A DNA stretch of 64,000 bases from an uncultured Bacteroides sp. (GTDB taxonomy: Bacteria; Bacteroidota; Bacteroidia; Bacteroidales; Bacteroidaceae). The stretch lies in contig URWA01000001.1 of assembly GCA_900551445.1 (NCBI GenBank), positions 1-64,000 on the forward strand, given 5' to 3'. Shown piece after piece: positions 39,548 to 47,778 of the stretch. Below the pieces are notes generated by a model, which had not been told where the DNA came from, made no database searches, and saw nothing but the letters and a program-made list of their open reading frames with translations. The translations under genes were made by a program, and so were the position numbers. Within the stretch, counting starts at the first letter, position 1; every line of letters starts with the position of its first letter.

Positions 39548-41056
39548 TTACGGATTAATAAGCGTCACTCCCTCGGGCAAAGAGAGCGTTTTACGGGAAT
39601 CTTCTGGCTGCAACACATAGCGTGCCTTCTTTGCCTCTCCCACCCGGTTACGGTCTACACTGAGATTGAAACGGCGCAAGTCGAACCAGCGGAGTCCTTC
39701 GTGAATGAACTGCTGCCGGGCCACCTCACTGACATAGTACAGAATACCCGCCTGTTCTTGCGTAAGCGGACGATAAAAAGGCTGTATCCGTTCCCGGTCG
39801 GCCGGTTTCACATTCTCGATTTCAGTACCCGACAACTCACTCCCGATACCATCCGCAATATGCTTCTGGTTGATGAACGTAATCAAGTCGTCTTTGGCCA
39901 AATCAGCGCGACCCGTCATAGCGTATGCCTCGATGCGATGCAGGAAAACCTCTTCGGTGGTCAGCAAGACATTCTGTGTGTACTGTCCGCGACGTTCGTT
40001 CAGCAATCCGTCGGCCGACTGGAAATGGGTAAACTTCGGCCAGTAGGCACGGGTCCGGTCGAGTCTGCGTACCGCCTTGAAATAGCCCTCTATCTGCCGG
40101 ATACTTTTGGACGAGAAACGCTGGAAAACCTCCTCATACGATACGCTCCCCAGTCCGTAGCGGTCGGTCTTGTAATTTTCTTCCCAAAGACTCTCCACGG
40201 TAGTAATCAGCAGGTTACTTGGATTATCCTCCGAGGCATAACCTTCCACCATCTCCTCCACGGATTTCTCCTTATATTCCTGATAAGGCAAAATGGCTTT
40301 CTTGACATCGTTTCCCAGCACATACGTGGCATAGTCGATGACTTTCTGCCACTGTCCCGTGTAAGCAAAAAAGCGGACGGCCAACGCATAAGCCGCTTTT
40401 TTATGGAAATGAAATTTTTTCTTCTGATAATACTCATCCCTCACCCAAGCCAGACCATAGGAAAGGTCTCTTTCAATCTTCCGGTAAGTGTCCTGCAAGT
40501 TCTCTTGCGGATAAGACACCCACGCATTCTTCTCGGACTTTTCCACATAAGGGATGCCGGGCAAGTCTCTGTTGGTTTCCGCATCGGCAAAAGGCGGCGC
40601 CCAGATATTGGCCACCATGAAATGCAGGTAAGCACGAACCAGAAACGCCTCGGCATAAAGGGCCTGCAACTGCGGGTCTTCCTTGTCCGGATAAGCAGCC
40701 AGCAATTCCAGCGCCTGATTGGCCTGAGCGATTCCCCGGTAACAATCCAGCCAATACAGCTTGGGAGAATCCAAATCTTCCTCGTGATAATCGTTCCAAT
40801 AAAACATGGACTCGTTCAATCGTGAAGCCGGCAATTTCACACTCCGGTCGTCTACATTGTCCGTCCGCAACTCCAGGAAACGGAAATAACTGGCTTCCGG
40901 ATAAGCAGCCGTCAGCAGCTGGGCAATCTTCTCTTTGGAGTCGACTTCCGTATGGGTATTCGAATCGGGATACTGTTCCAGAAAATCATTGCAGGCAGAC
41001 AGCACAAGGCAAGCCGCTCCCAAAAGGGAGGAAACATATCTATTTATTTTTCTCAT
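39548..41056 (-). CDS. SusD/RagB-family surface lipoprotein
   Basis: 502 residues. Lipobox LVLSAC then NDFLEQYPDSNTHTEV, the usual SusD beginning. TPR-like helices include CYRGIAQANQALELL and FLVRAYLHFMVANIW, with a C-terminal helical region RQQFIHEGLRWFDLRRFN that is a family hallmark. It caps the SusC channel encoded 12 nt upstream and captures ligand. With DUF4302, DUF4856, imelysin-like and FecA-like partners the ligand is more likely an iron compound or peptide than a glycan; no glycosidase is present. Confidence 0.92.
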   Translation of the reverse strand: MRKINRYVSSLLGAACLVLSACNDFLEQYPDSNTHTEVDSKEKIAQLLTAAYPEASYFRFLELRTDNVDDRSVKLPASRLNESMFYWNDYHEEDLDSPKLYWLDCYRGIAQANQALELLAAYPDKEDPQLQALYAEAFLVRAYLHFMVANIWAPPFADAETNRDLPGIPYVEKSEKNAWVSYPQENLQDTYRKIERDLSYGLAWVRDEYYQKKKFHFHKKAAYALAVRFFAYTGQWQKVIDYATYVLGNDVKKAILPYQEYKEKSVEEMVEGYASEDNPSNLLITTVESLWEENYKTDRYGLGSVSYEEVFQRFSSKSIRQIEGYFKAVRRLDRTRAYWPKFTHFQSADGLLNERRGQYTQNVLLTTEEVFLHRIEAYAMTGRADLAKDDLITFINQKHIADGIGSELSGTEIENVKPADRERIQPFYRPLTQEQAGILYYVSEVARQQFIHEGLRWFDLRRFNLSVDRNRVGEAKKARYVLQPEDSRKTLSLPEGVTLINP

Positions 41057-41068
41057 CTTTTCTATTCA

Positions 41069-44000
41069 TTAAAAACTTAACTGTACCGACATACTGTACG
41101 TCCTGGGAGTGGGAGAAGAAACCCCTCCGGAATTGATGAACTCCGGATCTCTTCCCTGCAGTTTCTTATCCGCATAAATCAAAAAAGGATTGGTCACCTG
41201 GGCATACAGACTGAGGCCTTTCATCTTCATTTTCTCACAAACCGAGCGGGGAAAGGTGTACCCTAGCGAAAGACTCTTCAAGCGCACGAAACTTCCGTCG
41301 GCCACATTCACCTGCGAATAGTTATAGGTGTTGTACGCCCGCTCCACATTCTCTTTTCCCATCAAGCTGTAAATGTCATATCCCGGGATGACTGGAATGT
41401 GCTTGATCTGTTCATCTCCCTTCACCAGCCAGCGGTCGCGATAACGGGTAGTGAACACATTCAGGTCGTTATATTCCGGGTCAAACGTCGGACTGATCCG
41501 CACTTTGTTACCCATCCGGGAAGTCAGAAACACGGAGAGACTCCAACCTTTGTAACGGAAAGTGTTTTCCAAACTGGTGGTGATAAACGGCTCGGAAGGA
41601 CCCTCATACAGCAGATAAGACCGGTTATAAGTCGTATCATAGAAGTTGGCCCCCGCAATCTGCGAATAGCCGTTGGATGACAATGGCAGATTGCCAAAAT
41701 AAAAATGGGGCAATCCTCTATCCGTCAGCCCCCGGAAGTCGAAAGAATACAATCCTCCCCGGGGAAATCCTTCAATATTCCCCCGCCCGTTGCCTGCCAC
41801 CATATCGAAAGTGGTAGGTTGGTTCAGCAGACGGGTTATCTCCTGGTGATAGAATGAGAAGCCCCAGACTGTATTCCAGCTGAAATCTTTCTGCCGGATG
41901 TGCTGCGTATTCAGCAGAAAATCGAAGCCCACGGTCTTCATATCCCCAAAGTTCATCCATTTTTTGTACTCCCCTCCAATACCGGAAGTCTGTACCCAGT
42001 CAATCAAATCGAACGAACGGCGTGAATACACATCCAGCGAGCAACTGATCCGGTCGTTCCAGAAAGACAGGTCGGTTCCCACATTGAACTCATACATTTT
42101 TTCCCAAGTGAGGTCACGGTTTTCCAGGTGCTGGATGTAAATGGCATATTCCCTGTCGGAGATATCCTTGCGGAAGGTCAGACGACTGTCGTACACCGGC
42201 AAGGAATTGATGGCCTCACTGTTCATCTTGGCCACCAGCCCGTAACTCATACGCAGGGAAAACTGGTTCCAGAAATTACGGAAAGGCGCAAAAAACGATT
42301 CCGCATCCACATTCCATTTCACCCCCACGTTCCAAGTAGGCAACCATCTTACCCGACGGCCGACTCCTGCCGCATTGGAACCCTCGTAATTACCCACCAT
42401 ATTCAGAATATACCGGTTCCGGTAATCGTAGGTCAAGGAGCCGGAAAAAACGACGTCGCGTTCATGGCGATCGTGCAAGGAAAAATAATTTTCCCCTTCA
42501 TTCAGTGTCTTTTCAAACACCAGCGGTGAAGTCATGACACTGTTGGCCCGGTTAAAACCGATACCGTATCCCTTGAAAGCATCGGACGACAAGTCGTTCA
42601 TCTTCACCTCGGCAAAAGAGAACCACTTGATCCGGTGTCCGCCCCATTCGTGAGCATAATCCAATGAGGCACGTCCCAGATAACTGTTCATCGTCTGTGA
42701 CGATTTCTGGTAAACCCCACCCATGGGCAGAATCACCTGCGGCTCCCCCTTCTCCGGACGGTAAAGGTAAATGTTGTGCTGTCTTTCCAACAACCCCCGG
42801 TCGGCCCGGTACGCCCACAGCACATTGGAGTTCTCTCCCAGGAAATGCCCCATCCCCGTCACCGCCATACGGGTATTCAGCAAAAGCGACAGACGCAGCT
42901 TCTTGACAGGTTCCCATTCCCCACTTAATGAGAAACGAAAATCGGACACCCGGATACGCATGTAATTTTCCTGATACTCTTGAAGAATATTAAATGGTGC
43001 CCAATCGTTCCGGTAATATTCATAATTTCCTGCCTCATCGTAAGGACGCAACGTACGGGACGTATTCAACGCATAATTGAACGGGTTGATATCAAAATCA
43101 CGCTTATAAGCTCCTGCCTCCAGATTCCGGATACGTGGAAACGTTCCCGGGGCACGCTGTTCACGGAAGTTGGCCTGCAGATTGGCAGATACCTTCAGAC
43201 GGGGAGACAGGAAGAAACTCGAATTCAAGAAACCCGTAAAGCGCTTCACCTTCTCGGCTACCGTTTCACCCGGATCATTGTAAAAACTCACGGAGGCATA
43301 AGTGGCCGATTTCTCTCCCCCATAACTCAAGGACAAAGAATGATTTTGTGTCAGCGACTGGGTATAGATGTGCTTGAACCAATCGGTATTGTACATGGAT
43401 GCCTTATGCAAAAACGCCTTTCTGGCCTCCGGCGTATTGGGCAAGCCGAATCCACCTTGCTGAAAGGTATCGATAAGCTGATACATTTGGGAATACACCC
43501 CTCCCCTTCGCCCATAAAGGGCACGATTCATCGTAAAATAGCCTTTGTTCTCCATCTCATGATAAACTTGCATCGTTTCGGCACTGTTCATCATGTCAAA
43601 TTGTGTATAAGATGGCCTGAGCCGCAAAGAGGTGGTCAAATTATACGTCACATCGAGTCCTTTCCCGCGTTTGCCGGCCTTGGATTCCACGACAATGACC
43701 CCGTTCATCCCTCTGGCTCCATACAAGGAAGTAGCCGAAGCATCTTTCAACACTTCCACGCTTTCAATGTCCGCCGGATTCAGTCCGGCCAGTGTAGAAC
43801 TGACCAGCGTAATGGCATCCCCGGAAGCCAGCTGTTCCTCGTTCAATGCCACCATATCTTCCACTACTGCTCCATCCACCACCCACAAAGGCTGCACGTT
43901 TCCGTGAATGGAACTGCCGCCCCGGATGTTAACTTTCGGAGCCGCCCCGAAAGTGCTGGAAACAGAAGAGATATTCAACCCCGGCGCTTTTCCTTCCAAC

Positions 44001-44458
44001 AGGCGACTGAAATCGGCCTGGGGTGCCGAAAGGAAGTCTTGGGTAGAGACTTTGGTGACAGCCCCTACAAACAGTCGGGAATTCACCTTACTATATCCCG
44101 TCACGACCACCTCAGCCAAGGCCTGCACATCGGATTCCAACACGATGCGCAATTTCTTTTCAGACTTGACAACAAACTCATACGGTTTCATCCCAATATA
44201 ACTGACGGTCCATTTTTCACCCACAGAAGTACGAATTTCAAACTGACCGTTCAAGTCTGTAACAACACCGCTTTTCTTTCGTACATTTTGTACAGCAGCT
44301 CCAATTAACGGCTCTCCACCGACATCCGTAACCACACCTCTTACCACGATTTGTGGAGCAGCTTCATAAGCCTCATAAGAAGTGCCTGCATATAAGTAGC
44401 TTATATGCAAAAGGAAAGATAGGGCCAACAGGAGCCCTACGTTGTGATTTTTATCCAT
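41069..44458 (-). CDS. SusC/RagA-family TonB-dependent transporter
   Basis: 1129 residues. Signal peptide NVGLLLALSFLLHISYLYAG; carboxypeptidase-like domain VVRGVVTDVGGEPLIGAAVQ; TonB box AEVVVTGYS; plug with VNIRGGSSIHGNVQPLWVVD and the SusC marker SVEVLKDASATSLYGARGMN; barrel ending TYSMSVQLSF. It imports the ligand captured by the SusD partner using TonB energy. First gene of a nine-gene operon. The -7 box at 44505-44512 is about 46 nt upstream. No anti-sigma or hybrid sensor gene is adjacent. Confidence 0.93.
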   Translation of the reverse strand: MDKNHNVGLLLALSFLLHISYLYAGTSYEAYEAAPQIVVRGVVTDVGGEPLIGAAVQNVRKKSGVVTDLNGQFEIRTSVGEKWTVSYIGMKPYEFVVKSEKKLRIVLESDVQALAEVVVTGYSKVNSRLFVGAVTKVSTQDFLSAPQADFSRLLEGKAPGLNISSVSSTFGAAPKVNIRGGSSIHGNVQPLWVVDGAVVEDMVALNEEQLASGDAITLVSSTLAGLNPADIESVEVLKDASATSLYGARGMNGVIVVESKAGKRGKGLDVTYNLTTSLRLRPSYTQFDMMNSAETMQVYHEMENKGYFTMNRALYGRRGGVYSQMYQLIDTFQQGGFGLPNTPEARKAFLHKASMYNTDWFKHIYTQSLTQNHSLSLSYGGEKSATYASVSFYNDPGETVAEKVKRFTGFLNSSFFLSPRLKVSANLQANFREQRAPGTFPRIRNLEAGAYKRDFDINPFNYALNTSRTLRPYDEAGNYEYYRNDWAPFNILQEYQENYMRIRVSDFRFSLSGEWEPVKKLRLSLLLNTRMAVTGMGHFLGENSNVLWAYRADRGLLERQHNIYLYRPEKGEPQVILPMGGVYQKSSQTMNSYLGRASLDYAHEWGGHRIKWFSFAEVKMNDLSSDAFKGYGIGFNRANSVMTSPLVFEKTLNEGENYFSLHDRHERDVVFSGSLTYDYRNRYILNMVGNYEGSNAAGVGRRVRWLPTWNVGVKWNVDAESFFAPFRNFWNQFSLRMSYGLVAKMNSEAINSLPVYDSRLTFRKDISDREYAIYIQHLENRDLTWEKMYEFNVGTDLSFWNDRISCSLDVYSRRSFDLIDWVQTSGIGGEYKKWMNFGDMKTVGFDFLLNTQHIRQKDFSWNTVWGFSFYHQEITRLLNQPTTFDMVAGNGRGNIEGFPRGGLYSFDFRGLTDRGLPHFYFGNLPLSSNGYSQIAGANFYDTTYNRSYLLYEGPSEPFITTSLENTFRYKGWSLSVFLTSRMGNKVRISPTFDPEYNDLNVFTTRYRDRWLVKGDEQIKHIPVIPGYDIYSLMGKENVERAYNTYNYSQVNVADGSFVRLKSLSLGYTFPRSVCEKMKMKGLSLYAQVTNPFLIYADKKLQGRDPEFINSGGVSSPTPRTYSMSVQLSF

Positions 44459-44504
44459 AAAATAGTTTGGTTAAGGTTTTTTACACAAGTAAAAATTTTC
44501 TTTG

Positions 44505-44512
44505 CAAAAATA
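44505..44512 (-). promoter_or_regulatory. -7 box of the SusCD/FecA operon
   Basis: Minus-strand TATTTTTG (44512-44505). No TTTG at the -33 position, so an activator or alternative factor may be needed. Confidence 0.5.
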
Positions 44513-44577
44513 CGACATGCCTGTTTCATGGAAAATCACCAAAAATGGCTATTTTACCTATTAGCAAACGACAGAAT

Positions 44578-44595
44578 ATCCCTACATATAGGGAT
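44578..44595. repeat. Dyad ATCCCTA-cata-TAGGGAT between SusC and prmA
   Basis: Perfect 7-bp arms (44578-44584 and 44589-44595) in the divergent promoter region. The same arm sequence occurs in the inverted repeat at 14529-14558. Candidate operator. Confidence 0.45.
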
Positions 44596-44638
44596 TGTTT
44601 TTCGAGCCCGACGGACCTGCAATGTCAAGGATTTTGCG

Positions 44639-44646
44639 TACATTTG
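44639..44646 (+). promoter_or_regulatory. -7 box of prmA
   Basis: TACATTTG, 31 nt before the ATG at 44678. It supports that start over the in-frame upstream codons. Confidence 0.5.
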
Positions 44647-44677
44647 TCTGAGATTCTATTTTAAACCGCACAAACGT

Positions 44678-45523
44678 ATGAAATATTTTGAAGTGACCTT
44701 TACCGCACAGCCGTGCAACGAGACCATCACAGATGTATTATCGGGACTGACCGCCGATATCGGTTTCGAAAGTTTCGTGGAATGTGAAAACGGCATGAAG
44801 GCCTATATCCAGCAAAGCCAGTTTGATGAAGCAGCCCTCAAGCAGGTAGTGGAGAATTTCCCGATACCTGATACAGCCATTACCTACTCCATCGCGGAAC
44901 CGGAAGACAAGAACTGGAACGAAGAATGGGAAAAAAATTTCTTCCAGCCCATCGTCATTGACAACCGCTGTGTGATTCACAGTACTTTCCACAAAGACTA
45001 CCCGAAAGCTGAATACGACATCGTGATTAATCCGCAGATGGCGTTCGGTACGGGACACCATGAAACCACCAGTTCCATCTTGGGAGAATTGCTGGAAGCC
45101 GACCTGAAAGGAAAATCCGTGCTTGACATGGGATGCGGCACATCCATTCTGGCTATTCTGGCCAGCATGAGAGGAGCTGAAAAAGTGACTGCCATCGACA
45201 TTGACGACTGGTGCGTGAACAATTCGCGCGACAACATTGCTCTGAACGGCATCTCCAACATCACTGTAGAACTGGGTGACGCTTCCCTGCTGAAAGGACA
45301 CGAACCGTTTGATGTCGTCATCGCCAACATCAACCGTAACATCTTGCTACAGGATATGCCGGCTTATGCAGCTTGCATGAAAAAAGGTTCTGAATTATAT
45401 ATCAGCGGCTTCTATACACAGGATATTCCGGTATTGCGTGAAAAAGCGGAAAGCCTGGGTATGGAATACGTACACCACCGCGAAAAACACAACTGGGCAG
45501 CCGTGAAATTCAGAATGAAATAA
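44678..45523 (+). CDS. prmA: Ribosomal protein L11 methyltransferase
   Basis: 281 residues from MKYFEVTFTA (44678); the longer frame starting at 44444 would run through the SusC promoter region and was rejected. Features: WNEEWEKNFFQPIVID, FGTGHHETTS (PrmA signature), SAM motif VLDMGCGTSILAILAS, and ANINRNILLQDM with the N-(I/P)-N-R catalytic segment. It trimethylates L11 in the cytosol. Length normal. A strong hairpin at 45541-45578 ends the transcript. Confidence 0.93.
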   Translation: MKYFEVTFTAQPCNETITDVLSGLTADIGFESFVECENGMKAYIQQSQFDEAALKQVVENFPIPDTAITYSIAEPEDKNWNEEWEKNFFQPIVIDNRCVIHSTFHKDYPKAEYDIVINPQMAFGTGHHETTSSILGELLEADLKGKSVLDMGCGTSILAILASMRGAEKVTAIDIDDWCVNNSRDNIALNGISNITVELGDASLLKGHEPFDVVIANINRNILLQDMPAYAACMKKGSELYISGFYTQDIPVLREKAESLGMEYVHHREKHNWAAVKFRMK

Positions 45524-45540
45524 AAACCCCGAAAAACAGT

Positions 45541-45578
45541 AAAGGCTGTCAGCGCTTCAATGCCCTGACAGCCTTTTT
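45541..45578. terminator. Bidirectional terminator between prmA and the AlkD-type gene
   Basis: AAAGGCTGTCAG (45541-45552) pairs perfectly with CTGACAGCCTTT (45565-45576), 12-nt loop, T-run to 45578 on the plus side. The minus-strand gene's stop codon (45549-45551) lies inside the stem. Confidence 0.85.
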
Positions 45579-46259
45579 CATCTCTTCACTTACCCGATAA
45601 GACTCGCCGATTTTCTGAATTGTCTTTCGGAACGTGAAATCATCCAAGTGACAGCCTTGGAGGAAAGCCATAGTCTTTTCGGGAAATTTCACCAGACAAA
45701 CCGAAAGAGCCCATGCCACGGCCATGCGCACGTAGTATCCTTCGTGATGAATACCGTCGAGCAAGGAAAGCAGTTCATCCACATGATCCGCATCCAGAAA
45801 ATAACTCATACTCATCACCACCCCGAAACGGACTTCATACTCGCCCGAGGCTTTCATCCATTCCTTCAGGTATTCCCAAAGACGGACAGAATGACGACGG
45901 ATAAACGCCTGACCACCCCCAAACTTGAACGTATCGCACACCGACCAGCTGTTGATGTCCCATACAAAGCAAGTGACACGGTGAAGATACACTTCCACAT
46001 CTTCATCGGGCTGGATGCAGCCCAACACCATCCCCTGCAACATACGTTCTTCCATGTAATACCCATCGGCTGTTTCAAGATAATTTTCCCAGTCGCCCTT
46101 GGCAATCCTTGCAGCCAGTTTCCGCAACGCCGGCAAACGAATGCCCAACACATGTTCCACACCCGGGTGAAGCCCTTCCGTAAACTTGCGGTTTCCATCT
46201 TCCGCCAATATCAGCAGATGTTCTTTGACGGTCAAACCGTCCAGTCTGAATTCCTCCAT
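45549..46259 (-). CDS. AlkD-type DNA alkylation repair protein (HEAT-like glycosylase)
   Basis: 236 residues, all-helical. GVEHVLGIRLPALRKLAARI at about 33-52, VTCFVWDINSWSVCDTFKF at about 94-112 (the Asp/Trp-rich strip that lines the DNA-binding cleft of AlkD), and EVRFGVVMSMSYFL later. AlkD enzymes excise bulky or cationic alkylated bases without base flipping. Monocistronic with promoter at 46294-46301, divergent from trp. Confidence 0.85.
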   Translation of the reverse strand: MEEFRLDGLTVKEHLLILAEDGNRKFTEGLHPGVEHVLGIRLPALRKLAARIAKGDWENYLETADGYYMEERMLQGMVLGCIQPDEDVEVYLHRVTCFVWDINSWSVCDTFKFGGGQAFIRRHSVRLWEYLKEWMKASGEYEVRFGVVMSMSYFLDADHVDELLSLLDGIHHEGYYVRMAVAWALSVCLVKFPEKTMAFLQGCHLDDFTFRKTIQKIGESYRVSEEMKKAVRALKR

Positions 46260-46293
46260 GACCTTATTATATACGCGATTTTAAAATTTCGGG

Positions 46294-46301
46294 CAAAGAT
46301 A
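46294..46301 (-). promoter_or_regulatory. -7 box of the AlkD-type gene
   Basis: Minus-strand TATCTTTG (46301-46294), 35 nt upstream of the ATG at 46259. Confidence 0.55.
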
Positions 46302-46330
46302 GGAAAAACTAAAAAAATTATACTCTTTTG

Positions 46331-46361
46331 TTTGGAAATTTCAAATGAATCGTTACCTTTG
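46331..46361 (+). promoter_or_regulatory. trp operon promoter
   Basis: TTTG (46331-46334), exactly 19 nt, TACCTTTG (46354-46361): a near-perfect Bacteroidota promoter, placing the start near 46368 and leaving about 30 nt before the leader-peptide ATG. Confidence 0.75.
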
Positions 46362-46397
46362 CGAACGAAACAATAAAAAAACAAGAAAAATAACATT

Positions 46398-46460
46398 ATG
46401 AGACATTCAATGGTAAATACATTCTTCTGGTGGCGCCGCTTACAACTACACAAGTCGTAA
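46398..46460 (+). CDS. trpL: trp leader peptide with tandem Trp codons
   Basis: 20 codons plus stop: MRHSMVNTFFWWRRLQLHKS. The two adjacent TGG codons (46428-46433) follow two Phe codons, and the stop TAA is at 46458-46460. A terminator hairpin follows at 46510-46543 before trpB. This is the classical arrangement for translation-coupled attenuation. The peptide itself probably has no function. Confidence 0.88.
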   Translation: MRHSMVNTFFWWRRLQLHKS

Positions 46461-46543
46461 GGGAACTCAGTCGCGCGTATATACCTAAAAAAAAGATATA
46501 ATATTACAGAAAGGCTGTCGTAACTTACGACGGCCTTTTTTGT
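46454..46543 (+). promoter_or_regulatory. trp attenuator with antiterminator arm overlapping the leader stop codon
   Basis: Terminator: AAAGGCTGTCGTAA (46510-46523) pairs with TTACGACGGCCTTT (46525-46538) with one G-U pair, followed by T. Alternative: GTCGTAAG at 46454-46461, which contains the leader stop codon, is an exact complement of CTTACGAC at 46524-46531 in the terminator's second arm. A ribosome stalled at the Trp codons leaves that arm free; one that reaches the stop covers it. Model inferred from sequence. Confidence 0.75.
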
Positions 46544-46570
46544 TTTTACCCCTAAAATACAAATACACTC

Positions 46571-47767
46571 ATGAAAACTTATCAAGTCAATCAAGAAGGA
46601 TTTTATGGAGATTTTGGTGGAGCCTACATCCCGGAAATTCTCCATCGCTGTGTGGAAGAATTACAAAACGCCTACCTCAAGGTACTGGCAGACGAAAGTT
46701 TCCAGAAAGAATATCAAGCTCTGCTCAAAGATTATGTAGGACGCCCCTCTCCACTTTACCTTGCCAAACGGTTGTCGGAAAAATACGGATGCAAGATCTA
46801 CCTGAAACGGGAAGACCTGAACCACACGGGAGCCCATAAAATCAACAATGCCATCGGCCAAGTGCTTTTGGCCCGGAGAATGGGCAAGAAACGCATCATT
46901 GCCGAAACAGGAGCCGGACAGCACGGTGTGGCCACAGCCACGGTATGTGCCCTGATGGGAATGGAATGTGTGGTCTACATGGGAAAGACCGATGTGGAAC
47001 GCCAGCGGGTGAATGTGGAACGCATGCAAATGCTGGGAGCCAGAGTGGAAGCCGTCACCTCCGGCAACATGACCCTGAAAGATGCCACCAACGAAGCCAT
47101 ACGCGACTGGTGCTGCCATCCGGAAGACACGTACTACGTGATTGGTTCTACAGTAGGCCCTCACCCTTATCCGGACATGGTAGCCCGTCTGCAATCGGTC
47201 ATCAGCGAAGAAATCAAAAAGCAGCTGATGGAACACGAAGGACGTGACTATCCGGATTACCTGATGGCCTGTGTAGGGGGCGGAAGCAATGCCGCCGGCA
47301 CCATCTACCATTACTTGGACGACGACCGGGTAAAAATCATTCTGGCAGAAGCCGGAGGAAAGGGTATCCACAGCGGATTCTCGGCCGCAACCATCCAGTT
47401 GGGACGTTTGGGAATCATCCACGGTTCCAAGACCCTGGTGATGCAGAATGAAGACGGACAGATTCTGGAACCCTACTCCGTATCCGCCGGACTGGATTAT
47501 CCGGGCATCGGCCCCATGCATGCCAATCTGGCTGCACAGAAACGGGCTACCGTACTGGCCATCAACGACGACGAGGCTTTACGTGCCGCTTTCGAACTGA
47601 CCCGGTTGGAAGGCATCATTCCGGCATTGGAATCGGCTCATGCCCTGGGAGCCTTGGAGAAAGTCAAATTCCAGCCGTCTGACATCGTAGTCCTGACCGT
47701 ATCGGGAAGAGGAGACAAAGACATCGAAACTTATTTGAGATACAAAAACCACCCTGAACAATTTTAA
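46571..47767 (+). CDS. trpB: Tryptophan synthase beta chain
   Basis: 398 residues. Schiff-base K90 in HTGAHKINNAIGQ, the GAGQHGVATA loop, and the phosphate-binding GGGSNAAGTIYH identify TrpB, which joins indole and serine. Complete and of normal length. First structural gene after the attenuator, as is usual in Bacteroidota trp operons, where trpB leads and trpA closes. Confidence 0.96.
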   Translation: MKTYQVNQEGFYGDFGGAYIPEILHRCVEELQNAYLKVLADESFQKEYQALLKDYVGRPSPLYLAKRLSEKYGCKIYLKREDLNHTGAHKINNAIGQVLLARRMGKKRIIAETGAGQHGVATATVCALMGMECVVYMGKTDVERQRVNVERMQMLGARVEAVTSGNMTLKDATNEAIRDWCCHPEDTYYVIGSTVGPHPYPDMVARLQSVISEEIKKQLMEHEGRDYPDYLMACVGGGSNAAGTIYHYLDDDRVKIILAEAGGKGIHSGFSAATIQLGRLGIIHGSKTLVMQNEDGQILEPYSVSAGLDYPGIGPMHANLAAQKRATVLAINDDEALRAAFELTRLEGIIPALESAHALGALEKVKFQPSDIVVLTVSGRGDKDIETYLRYKNHPEQF

Positions 47768-47778
47768 ACGAGAAAACA

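Noticed and set aside
42980..44308. 442-codon plus-strand open frame
   Set aside because: Entirely antisense to the SusC gene, whose family motifs are clear; composition is His/Arg/Gln-rich as expected of a shadow frame.
31022..44458. Polysaccharide utilisation locus
   Set aside because: SusCD is present but there is no glycoside hydrolase, lyase, or hybrid two-component/ECF regulator; the accessory genes point to iron or another nutrient.
46232..46645. 137-codon minus-strand frame across the trp promoter and leader
   Set aside because: Overlaps the trp promoter, leader peptide, attenuator and trpB start; no coding signal.
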